A DNA stretch of 64,000 nt from Candidatus Binatia bacterium (GTDB lineage: Bacteria; Desulfobacterota; Binatia; HRBIN30), in the NCBI GenBank assembly GCA_026415395.1, contig JAOAHD010000007.1, positions 248,001-312,000 of the forward strand, written 5' to 3'. Positions within the stretch are counted from its first letter, which is position 1, and every line of letters starts with the position of its first letter. This document shows, in pieces, positions 1-7,352 of the stretch. Position numbers and translations under genes: made by a program. Under the pieces are notes generated by a model that ran no database searches, was not told the DNA's origin, and was given only the letters and a program-made list of their open reading frames with translations.

Positions 1-927
1 ATTGGACACGAGCGCCACGCTGCGGATCCAACCGAGCTTCCACTCGCCGGGCACTTCCTTGCGTTGCCAGGTTTGACCGCTGTCGGTGCTGAAAAAGATC
101 GTGCCGATGTCGCCCACGGCGACTCCGATGCGCCCATGGATGACGATGTCATAGAGGCTGGCGTTTTCCAGTTGCTCGGCAACCCCGACTTGTTCGAGGC
201 CACCGATTTCCGGGTCGCCACGCAAAACTGTCCAGGTTCGCCCGCCATCGGTGGTGTGGAGAATGAGCCCGTCCAATCCACAGGCCCAACCGCGCTTGGT
301 ATCGGTAAAATGGACGCCGAAGAGCGTCTTGCCCACACCGGTGTCGAGTTCTTCCCAGGTATTGCCGCCGTCTTGAGTGCGCAGCACCACGCCAGTTTCC
401 CCCACTACCCAACCGTGTGAGGCATCGGGCCATGACTGGGCGTAGAAAATGACGTCGCGGTCGAAACTGCGATCCTGCCACGTCCTTCCGCCGTCGCGTG
501 TCACGGCCATTGCACCCCAGTCACCGACGGTCCAAGCGGTGTTTGCGTCGATCGCCGCAACGTGGAACAGGTGCTTTCCTAGGCTCGCCTGTTTGGTCCA
601 CGTTTTCCCACCATCCTTGGTATGGAGGATGATGCCGGTGCGGCCGACGATCCAGCCGGATTGCCGGTCGACAAACGCCACGCCGAACAGTTGTTCGAGA
701 GTGCCGGACCGTTGGGCTTGCCATGTTCGGCCGCCGTCTGTGGTGTGGTACACGGAACCAAAAGCGCCCACCACCCAACCTTCGTCCGGACTTACGAAAG
801 CGGTGGCATAAAGGTTGTCGACCACGCGGGTGGAAGTTGCAGCGGCGAGGGGGTGTGCGGTAGCCATCAAGTTTAGCGCCGCTGCCACGAAGGCGGACCA
901 CCAAGGGATTCTGCGCTGAGACATCAT
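1..927 (-). CDS. Secreted YCF48-like beta-propeller protein (3' end outside window)
   Basis: The reading frame is open from an ATG at 927 (a second ATG at 924) to the window edge, giving 309 codons with no stop. The N-terminus reads as a signal peptide: a short basic start, a hydrophobic stretch WSAFVAAALNLMATAHPLAAA, then mature protein. After it come repeated blades ending in a TTDGGRTW / TKDGGKTW / TRDGGRTW motif with GWVVG-type strands, typical of YCF48 or BNR/sialidase-like propellers. Family members include photosystem II assembly factor Ycf48, but in non-photosynthetic bacteria the role is usually unknown. It would act in the periplasm or at the cell surface. The fold is fairly certain; the function is not. 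Confidence 0.8.
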   Translation of the reverse strand, partial: MMSQRRIPWWSAFVAAALNLMATAHPLAAATSTRVVDNLYATAFVSPDEGWVVGAFGSVYHTTDGGRTWQAQRSGTLEQLFGVAFVDRQSGWIVGRTGIILHTKDGGKTWTKQASLGKHLFHVAAIDANTAWTVGDWGAMAVTRDGGRTWQDRSFDRDVIFYAQSWPDASHGWVVGETGVVLRTQDGGNTWEELDTGVGKTLFGVHFTDTKRGWACGLDGLILHTTDGGRTWTVLRGDPEIGGLEQVGVAEQLENASLYDIVIHGRIGVAVGDIGTIFFSTDSGQTWQRKEVPGEWKLGWIRSVALVSN

Positions 928-1078
928 CTGCTTCACAGCCGCGCTCACAGTCGGAACAACTCCGCCTTATAGGGCGCCCCTTGGAAACGAGTCAACCAGA
1001 GTTCGGCGAACGCCCGCTTTGCCGCAAACCAGCGGAAGCGAGTTGCTGCGGGATCCCCGGTGCGCGCCGCTACCGAAT

Positions 1079-2434
1079 TTACAGCGCGTGAGCTGACCCC
1101 TGGTGTCGTGCATCCCTTTCCCCTCCCTGTTGCGATGTTGGAATGTTCCTCGAGCGAACCGGGCCTCGCATCCCGGTTGCGAGCAATTTCCGGTCGAGCT
1201 CTCGCACGATCGTTTCCATGAGTGCGAGAGAAAAATCGAGAGCGGACGACTCGATACGGGTCCGGTGATCCTCCTTGGAGTGCAGGCCCCGCGGTAGGGC
1301 GAACGGAGGTACGAAGCTGAACAACGTTGCTGCCGGGTAGCCATAGCGGCGCCACGCCCAGCCATCGGTGAGGCCGATCAGTTCGACAGTTTCGATCGGC
1401 GAGCTGCGCAGCTTGCGATGCGCCGCATCGACGATGGCGACCACCTCTGGGCTGGGAGACGAGCCGCTCAGAAATCCACGTTCGCTGCCTAGGACACGCA
1501 CTTCACTCGAAGCGCCCAACGGATCGAGATTGACGACGCGTACGGGCCGCTGCCCATTTCCGGGTTGCCAACTGCGGAGTAAAGCGTGCGCGCCTTGCGC
1601 GGCTAACTCTTCGCCGGAGAAGAACACCAAGTGCACTTCCACCGCTTGCGGGGGCGTGGCTCGGAGTTCGTGGGCCAAGCGTGCCAGCACGGCACAAGCC
1701 GCGCCATCGTCGAGGGCGCCGGGGCTGCGCTCGCTGAGGAGTGCCCCGCCGCTAAAGACCGCGGCAAGCGCCAGCGCATAGATGGCACCGATCCAACCGA
1801 GAATGCGGGCCAAGGCCTGGCGGCCGGCAGATAAGTTGCCTGCTTGGTGGGCCACGAAACTTCCCAAGGCCACCGCGCACATTAACAAGGCAGCAGGTGC
1901 TGCAAAGACCAAGATCGGGGCACGGGTCACGTGGTCGAACAGATCGGTTTTCGTGTCCAAGTGAGCCGAGAACACGAGGGTCTCGACGGCTTCCCGATTG
2001 GGCAGCCGGGCAACGACGTTCGGTTGCGAAAAGGGCGCAAACCAGGAAAGGGGTAGGCGTAAGTCAATCTGAGCCACGGCGGCCAGCGGAAGGAGTAAGG
2101 CCAAAAGGGCAGCCCAGCCGAAGCGATGACGCCACATGCACATGGCGTAGCCGAGCCCTCCGCAAAGAAGCGCAATCCCAAGCATCCGTTGTTCCAGCGG
2201 GTAGGCCGTGTACCAGTGCTGGGCCGCTTCCCACCCTTCCTGGCGCAAATACTCCGTGAGCCAATGAGCGGTGGCGAGCAGCTCCGCGCTGCCGTTTTCC
2301 CGGGGTGTGCTGGCGAGGGAAGAGAGCAGCGCGTCCCAGCTTGTAGGCTCCGCCACTGCAGCCGCAATTGGCAGGAGGATGCGCCTTTGCACCGTGTGCC
2401 GCTCTCCCTTCCCGAAAAACACGCCGCCCGGCAT
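1079..2434 (-). CDS. Membrane-anchored M28-family zinc peptidase
   Basis: A 451-residue protein. The metal-site order of M28 aminopeptidases is visible: HLD near residue 158, LDDGAA near 242, the catalytic pair EE in SGEELAAQG near 275, NLD near 304 and a late HSKEDH. Several hydrophobic segments (about 84-99, 108-122, 173-195, 210-230) lie before and between the catalytic motifs, so the enzyme is membrane-embedded, unlike secreted M28 enzymes. I chose the ATG at 2434; a TTG two codons upstream is also open. The gene is divergent from the amidohydrolase at 2492, with about 57 bp shared between them, so the two may be co-regulated. The substrate cannot be told from sequence; the family removes N-terminal amino acids from peptides. 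Confidence 0.8.
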   Translation of the reverse strand: MPGGVFFGKGERHTVQRRILLPIAAAVAEPTSWDALLSSLASTPRENGSAELLATAHWLTEYLRQEGWEAAQHWYTAYPLEQRMLGIALLCGGLGYAMCMWRHRFGWAALLALLLPLAAVAQIDLRLPLSWFAPFSQPNVVARLPNREAVETLVFSAHLDTKTDLFDHVTRAPILVFAAPAALLMCAVALGSFVAHQAGNLSAGRQALARILGWIGAIYALALAAVFSGGALLSERSPGALDDGAACAVLARLAHELRATPPQAVEVHLVFFSGEELAAQGAHALLRSWQPGNGQRPVRVVNLDPLGASSEVRVLGSERGFLSGSSPSPEVVAIVDAAHRKLRSSPIETVELIGLTDGWAWRRYGYPAATLFSFVPPFALPRGLHSKEDHRTRIESSALDFSLALMETIVRELDRKLLATGMRGPVRSRNIPTSQQGGERDARHQGSAHAL

Positions 2435-2491
2435 TAACAAATGTTCGTTTCTTTGTCATGCTAGGCGGCAAACAATTTGGAGAGCACGACC

Positions 2492-4210
2492 ATGTTGGAC
2501 CTGAGAATCGACAACGGGCTGATTGTCGACGGCACCGGAGCGGAGCCGAAGGCAGGGAGCATAGGCATTCGCGACGGCCGCATTGTTGCCTTGGGTGAGA
2601 TTGGCAACGGGGCGCGTGCAACCATCGACGCCACCGGGTTAATGGTTGCGCCCGGGTTTATCGATCCGCACACCCATTACGACGCGCAGATTTGGTGGGA
2701 TCCGGCACTGACGCCTTCGAGTTGCCACGGGGTCACGACCGTGATCGGTGGCAATTGTGGATTCACGCTGGCACCGGTGCGTGGGGACAGCGATTCTGAC
2801 TACCTCCGCCACATGATGGTAAAGGTGGAGGGCATGCCGCTGCCGGCGCTGGAGAAGGGTGTGCCCTGGAGCTGGCGAGGCTTCGGGGAATACTTGGACC
2901 AGCTCGCAGGCCGGGTGGCATTGAATGTGGGTTTTCTCGTTGGCCACTGCGCACTCCGGCGAGCGGTGATGGGCGAAGGAGCAGTGGGGCAAATGGCACG
3001 CCCGCGCGAGGTTCGCGCCATGGTCAGTTTGCTGCACGAAGCCCTCGCTGCAGGGGGCTTAGGTTTTTCTTCTTCGCAAGCATTTACCCATGCGGATGGG
3101 AATGGGGAGCCGGTGCCTTCTCGGTTTGCGGCGCCGGATGAGATGCTCGCGCTGGCACGGGCGACCGGATCGCACCCTGGGACGACGTTGGAACTCATCG
3201 TCGATGGCTGTCTCACTCAGTTCAGCGACACCGAAGTCAACCTCATGGTGGCCATGTCGCGCGCGGCGCGCCGTCCCTTGAATTGGAACGTGCTCGGCAT
3301 CTCGGCGGCTAACCGCGGGCGGCATGAACATCAACTGGCGGCCGGCAGTCGCGCCCAGGCCCAAGGGGCACGCATTGTTGCCTTGACCATGCCCATCTTA
3401 GGCGGCCTCAAGATGAGCTTTCTCGAACACTGTGCGCTCAACTCGCTTCCCGGATGGGGAGCCGTGCTCGGTCTGCCCGTACCCGAGCGTTTGGAAGCGC
3501 TGCGCAACCCCGAAACACGCCGCCAGCTTCGCGCCAGTGCAGAAAGCGTCACGGGCGCATTAGCCAGTTTGATCCGTTGGGGAGCGTATGAAATTGGCGA
3601 TACGTTCGCCCCGGAAAATCAGGGTCTAACCGGTCGCACGGTCGCGGAGATTGCCCGCGAACGCGGTCGGGATCCTTTCGATACACTGTTGGACATTGTT
3701 GTGGCAGATGATTTGCGCACGGGTTTGTGGCCACAACCTGCTGACGACGATGAAGAAAGCTGGCGCTTACGCTTGCAAGTGTGGCGCGATCCGCGCGCGA
3801 TGTTGGGCGGCTCGGATGCTGGGGCTCACCTCGACCGCATGTGTGGAGCCCGCTACCCGACGGCGTTTCTTGCGCAGAGTGTGCGTGAGCGTGGCTTGCT
3901 CTCGTGGCAGGAAGCGATTTACCTCATGACCGATGTGCCCGCTCGCTTTTTTGGACTCAAGGGACGCGGCCGTGTGGCTGAGGGATATTTTGCGGACCTG
4001 GTGCTGTTCGACCCGACGAGCGTTGGCAGCGCGCCAATTCGCTCGCGGAACGACTTGCCAGGTGGGGCAGAGCGCCTGTACGCGGAAGCAGTTGGGGTGA
4101 AATACGTGCTCGTCAACGGGGTTGCGGTGGTTGAGGATGGGCGCCTGACCGGAGCCATGCCTGGCACCGTCCTCCGCTCGGGTCGAGACACCCGCACCGT
4201 GAAGCCATAG
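2492..4210 (+). CDS. D-aminoacylase / N-acyl-D-amino-acid deacylase-type amidohydrolase
   Basis: A 572-residue member of the amidohydrolase (metal-dependent hydrolase) superfamily. The early metal motif HTHYDAQ lies near residues 60-66, followed by GVTTVIGGNCGFT, and the late Asp motif GGSDAGAHLDRM comes before a C-terminal composite-domain sequence. These features match the N-acyl-D-amino-acid deacylase branch, which releases a carboxylate from N-acylated D-amino acids; related enzymes act on other amides. The start is the ATG at 2492, preceded by GGAGAG; a TTG at 2477 gives five extra residues and is less likely. No signal peptide is seen, so it is probably cytoplasmic. The substrate is inferred from the family only. 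Confidence 0.85.
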   Translation: MLDLRIDNGLIVDGTGAEPKAGSIGIRDGRIVALGEIGNGARATIDATGLMVAPGFIDPHTHYDAQIWWDPALTPSSCHGVTTVIGGNCGFTLAPVRGDSDSDYLRHMMVKVEGMPLPALEKGVPWSWRGFGEYLDQLAGRVALNVGFLVGHCALRRAVMGEGAVGQMARPREVRAMVSLLHEALAAGGLGFSSSQAFTHADGNGEPVPSRFAAPDEMLALARATGSHPGTTLELIVDGCLTQFSDTEVNLMVAMSRAARRPLNWNVLGISAANRGRHEHQLAAGSRAQAQGARIVALTMPILGGLKMSFLEHCALNSLPGWGAVLGLPVPERLEALRNPETRRQLRASAESVTGALASLIRWGAYEIGDTFAPENQGLTGRTVAEIARERGRDPFDTLLDIVVADDLRTGLWPQPADDDEESWRLRLQVWRDPRAMLGGSDAGAHLDRMCGARYPTAFLAQSVRERGLLSWQEAIYLMTDVPARFFGLKGRGRVAEGYFADLVLFDPTSVGSAPIRSRNDLPGGAERLYAEAVGVKYVLVNGVAVVEDGRLTGAMPGTVLRSGRDTRTVKP

Positions 4211-4424
4211 CTTCACGTACTCGAAAGGCGGCAGGCGCTTCGAGGGTGGGTTGCCCCCGGATGTGTCTGCTTTCACTGTGACAGCACCGGCGACCTCTGA
4301 CTGAGAAAGTGGGACGGGGCAAGCAACTCCCGTTCTGGGCTAGCGCCGAGTATTTCCCGCGTTTCTGCCAATTTTCGAGAAATTTCTATCGACTTTTGCA
4401 GGCGATCTGGGTTGATTTGTGAAC

Positions 4425-5768
4425 ATGGGCTTGACTGAGAACGATGTGCAAAAACTGTTTGGTCTCTTGGATGAGCGGCCAGCGTTAGGCGCCCGATTAA
4501 GCGGTCTGCTTTTGCTCGACGAGCTAGAGGAACTCCCAGGGGCAATGGCTCGTATGGCCGAATGCGCAAGCGCGCGGACGAGCGTTTGGCCAAGGTCGCA
4601 GAGGTGCTGTTGTCCCTGACGGAGAGGTCGGATGCTCTGGCTCAGGGCCTGGCTGAAGCTGCTGAGCGCGAGGAGAAGCGACGCTCTGAGATTGATGAGC
4701 TCTTCCTCCACTTAGCAGAGGAGTTTGCGGAACTTACCGAGCAGGTCCGCGCACGGGCCTCACACGTCAGCCAGCTCTCTGAGCGGACGGGCCAGCTTGC
4801 TGCTCGGGTGGACGATCTCGCGCGACACATGCAACAAGTGACGGTACGGGTTGAGGAGCTCACCCAGCAGATGCAGCAGCTGCCCGCGCGAGTGGATCAG
4901 CTTACCGTACGGTTGGACCAGCTTACCGCCCGCGTGGACGACCTTACCCAGCAGATGCAACAACTGACGTCGCGGGTGGACGAGCTGTCAGCAAAGGTAT
5001 CGACATTCACCGATGAGATGCGTCACTTAGCTGAGGCGCAGCAGCCGCATGCAAGGTGCGCTAGCGGAGTTAGCGCAGGACCTACGGGCGATGGGTTCTC
5101 GGCTCACGAGAGAGGTCGCCAAGCTCCAAGGGTGGCAGTTGGAGCAGCGCGACTTTGAACGCGCACCGTCTTACTTCTCCCCATTGCCCGGCAAAATCCA
5201 CCCTCTTGCCGCTGAGGAACTGACAGGGTTGTTGGATTCGCTAGAAGAAGAGGGCAAGTTGTCCGAGGAGGAAGCGCGGGAGCTCCGGCTTGCGGATATC
5301 GTGATCAAAGGCAAGTCGCGGGAGACCGGCGAGGTTGATTATTTGGTCGTAGAAGTGTCGGCTGGGATTGGGGTTGACGACGTGGCGCGCGCAGCGCAGC
5401 GTGCGGGGCGACTCGGTCGTGCTCTCGGAGCGCAGGTGGTCCCGGTGGTTACCGGCGAGCTCATTCACGGCGATGCGGTGGTGGAGGCAGCCCGGCTGCG
5501 GGTGTGGAAAGTGCTGGACGGATATTGCGAACCGCCGGGCCCGCCGCCGCAACGGTGCCTAACCGGTAACCTCCCGCAACACCGTCTGGATTCAATGGCT
5601 CGCTTTGCGCACCGCTCGTGTTCGTCCGCCGCTCCGTCCGTGACGACTACGGGCGGCACGTCAGGCTGCAATCCCGCGCTCAACCCCGAGCCGACTTCTT
5701 CTCCGACTCCTTGCCCGAGTATTTCCGCTCCGCAGTGTCCACCCGTACGCGCTCGCCAGTTTCGATGA
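4425..5768 (+). pseudogene. Coiled-coil protein with PD-(D/E)XK-like C-terminal domain, split by two compensating frameshifts
   Basis: Three consecutive reading frames together look like one protein. An N-terminal piece starts at ATG 4425 (MGLTENDVQKLF) and runs to about 4560. A long heptad-repeat coiled coil continues in another frame from about 4562 to 5045. The C-terminal domain returns to the first frame from about 5049. The breaks fall at GCCGAATGCGC near 4558 and near 5043. The C-terminal part contains RLADIVIKG and DYLVVEVSAG, which fits the DUF3782-like proteins that pair a coiled coil with a degenerate restriction-nuclease fold. Recognisable homology ends near 5560. The frame then continues to 5768, overlapping the 3' end of the EF-P gene on the other strand. 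Either the gene is decayed or the assembly has two single-base errors. Confidence 0.6.
4840..5000 (+). repeat. Degenerate 21-bp tandem repeats encoding coiled-coil heptads
   Basis: Units of about 21 bases recur, of the type GTGGACGACCTTACCCAGCAG and its variants. They encode heptads such as VDQLTVR, LDQLTAR and VDDLTQQ. A longer unit of roughly 84 bases (ending ACCCAGCAGATGCAACAACTG) is seen twice. Such repeats can expand or contract and could also promote misassembly near the frameshifts in the same gene. Confidence 0.6.
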
Positions 5769-6264
5769 ACAGCGGAACCATGATTTCTAGCCCCGTTTCC
5801 AACTTCGCTGGCTTCCAAGTCGAGTCGGAACTGCCGCGCTGCGGGGGCCCAGTTTCCACCACTTGAAGGACAATCTGATCGGGCAGGACGACGTCGACGA
5901 GTTTCCCGTCGATAAACAGCGTCTTGTATTCCTCCCCCTCTTTGAGGAACCAGCGCTTCTCGCCGACCTGCGCACTCGAGAGCTCCAGCGGCTCGAAGCT
6001 TTCGCTGTCCAAAAAGATAAACGTATCTCCTTGTTTGTAGCTAAATTGCGCCTTGCGTTGCTCGAGATCGGCAACGGGCACCGCCTCAGTGTCGGCGAAT
6101 GTGCGCTCGATGACCCGCCCCGAGGCCAAGTGGCGCATGCGCGCGTGAACCTTTTGTTTGAACTTCGCTGTGCCGGTGCTGTGCATTTCCTCGATGACGT
6201 GGGGAACACCGTCCAACAGCAGTACCATTCCGCGCTTGAACTCTGCGGGCGAAACGGTCGGCAT
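5680..6264 (-). CDS. efp: Elongation factor P family protein with atypical loop
   Basis: A 194-residue EF-P-family protein, with the usual KOW-like N-domain and two OB domains. The C-terminal family signature reads KPAKLETGLEIMVPLFIETGERVRVDT. EF-P enters the ribosomal E site and relieves stalling at consecutive prolines. The loop that carries the modified lysine is TGTAKFKQ here rather than the common PGKG form. By alignment a lysine still sits at residue 34, but the surroundings look closer to the YeiP/EfpL branch. There is a short extra C-terminal tail, YSGKESEKKSARG. A strong GGAGGT site precedes the ATG at 6264. The last 89 bases overlap the readthrough tail of the upstream frameshifted gene on the opposite strand. 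No lysine-modifying enzyme gene is nearby. Confidence 0.88.
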   Translation of the reverse strand: MPTVSPAEFKRGMVLLLDGVPHVIEEMHSTGTAKFKQKVHARMRHLASGRVIERTFADTEAVPVADLEQRKAQFSYKQGDTFIFLDSESFEPLELSSAQVGEKRWFLKEGEEYKTLFIDGKLVDVVLPDQIVLQVVETGPPQRGSSDSTWKPAKLETGLEIMVPLFIETGERVRVDTAERKYSGKESEKKSARG

Positions 6265-6297
6265 CCGTCAACCTCCTTCGATCTCCTTTCTGCTGGT

Positions 6298-6774
6298 TCA
6301 GCGGGGGCGAGCCCCAAGGCCTGGTTGGGAAATTTCTGCCCATCCGCCGGTTGCAATGTAACCTTCGAGTTGTTCAATGAGGAACTGCTTCTCCTCGAGG
6401 AGCGCCTTCACCACATCGCCAATGGAAATCATCCCGACGACGTTGCCGTTCTCTTCGACCGGTAAGTGGCGAATCCGGCGCTCGGTCATGAGTGCCATAC
6501 ACTCTTCCAGCTTTTGTTCGGGATGAGCGAAGATAATCGGCGCGCTCATGACCTCCCGCACCAACGTTTCCTTGGAAGTCTTGCCTTTGAGGACAACTTG
6601 GCGCGCGTAGTCGCGCTCGGAAAACATCCCCACGGCCTGGTCTCCGTCGCACACCAAAAGAGCGCCAATATCCCTCGCGGCTAGCTCTTCCAGTGCCTCG
6701 TATACGGTCTGGGTGGCCTGAATCGTCCACACGCCCCGGCCCTTCTTCTCGAGAACTTCGTTGACGTTCCGCAT
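6298..6774 (-). CDS. Two-CBS-domain protein
   Basis: A 158-residue protein made of a Bateman pair of CBS domains: the first around GALLVCDGDQAVGMFSERD, the second around RRIRHLPVEENGNVVGMIS. Such stand-alone proteins bind adenine nucleotides and regulate partner proteins; the partner is not evident here. I chose the ATG at 6774 because AAGGAGG lies six bases upstream. The frame stays open 40 codons further, but that part has no CBS homology. It lies 33 bases upstream of efp on the same strand and may be co-transcribed with it. Confidence 0.85.
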   Translation of the reverse strand: MRNVNEVLEKKGRGVWTIQATQTVYEALEELAARDIGALLVCDGDQAVGMFSERDYARQVVLKGKTSKETLVREVMSAPIIFAHPEQKLEECMALMTERRIRHLPVEENGNVVGMISIGDVVKALLEEKQFLIEQLEGYIATGGWAEISQPGLGARPR

Positions 6775-6979
6775 GGGAGCCTCCTTCGTTTTGCAATTTG
6801 TCCCAGCGTGTTGTGCCACCGACCTTGCCGCCAACCGCTCCCGCACGCCGTATGGGGTGTATCGTATTCTGCCTGCTTTGGCTGAGTTGCTCAAGAACCG
6901 ACGTGGCTCTTTTGCGGCCGCGGTCTATCCACGCTTGCTAGCTTGTAGGCCCTGAAGCCGAATCGGTCGGTGACCGGGG

Positions 6980-7008
6980 TTGACGGGATTGCTTGGCTTC
7001 GATAATAG
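6980..7008 (+). promoter_or_regulatory. Candidate sigma-70-type promoter of the B12 operon
   Basis: TTGACG at 6980-6985 and TAATAG at 7003-7008 are separated by 17 bases; GATAAT at 7001-7006 gives a 15-base spacer. Transcription from here would start around 7015, right at the 5' edge of the riboswitch. Position and spacing support the call, but the -10 match is imperfect. Confidence 0.45.
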
Positions 7009-7016
7009 GTCGAGTT

Positions 7017-7166
7017 GCTGCGTGGTTAAGGGAAGCCGGTGCGAGGCCGGCGCGGCCCCCGCCACTGTAATCGGAACGAAAGCGGCAAGGATGCCACTGC
7101 CCGATTCGCTCGGGTGGGAAGGCGCCGCGAGTAGGTTGCCGAGAGCCAGGAGACCTGGCCCGCAGC
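7017..7166 (+). ncRNA. Cobalamin (B12) riboswitch aptamer
   Basis: The class-defining B12-box region GCCACTGTAATCGG lies at 7061-7074. It is preceded by GGGAAGCCGGTG, and the conserved 3' element GAGAGCCAGGAGACCTGGCC lies at 7141-7160. GCTGCG at 7017-7022 pairs perfectly with CGCAGC at 7161-7166, giving a closing P1 helix. Adenosylcobalamin-type riboswitches repress B12 uptake or synthesis genes when cobalamin is plentiful. The genes downstream encode a BtuB-like receptor, BtuF and BtuC, which fits. Confidence 0.93.
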
Positions 7167-7229
7167 GGAAAACGAGAGGTGCCTTCCGGGGTGTGAGGGC
7201 CATGCAGAATGGGTCGGAAAAAGCTCATG

Positions 7230-7260
7230 CCCGGGGCGTAAGCGCGCTGCCGGGTTTTTT
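7230..7260 (+). terminator. Intrinsic terminator, likely riboswitch expression platform
   Basis: CCCGG at 7230-7234 pairs with CCGGG at 7250-7254, enclosing a small inner GCG/CGC hairpin. Six T residues follow at 7255-7260. It lies between the aptamer and the first gene, so ligand-dependent termination is the probable control mode. The competing antiterminator helix was not resolved by eye. Confidence 0.7.
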
Positions 7261-7352
7261 GCGTGACGCCAACCGATCTGCGTGCGCCCTCGCTCATCGG
7301 CCCGGCGACAACCCGCGCTTCCGCTGGAGCGCATGACACGGGGAGGTTTGTC

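Noticed and set aside
949-1078. Minus-strand frames between the YCF48-like and M28 genes
   Set aside because: They are short continuations of frames that overlap the peptidase gene, without starts or ribosome sites.
4562-5158. Coiled-coil frame as an independent gene
   Set aside because: It starts mid-way through a protein whose ends are both in another frame, and its last codons after the heptads are low-quality sequence. A frameshifted single gene explains it better.
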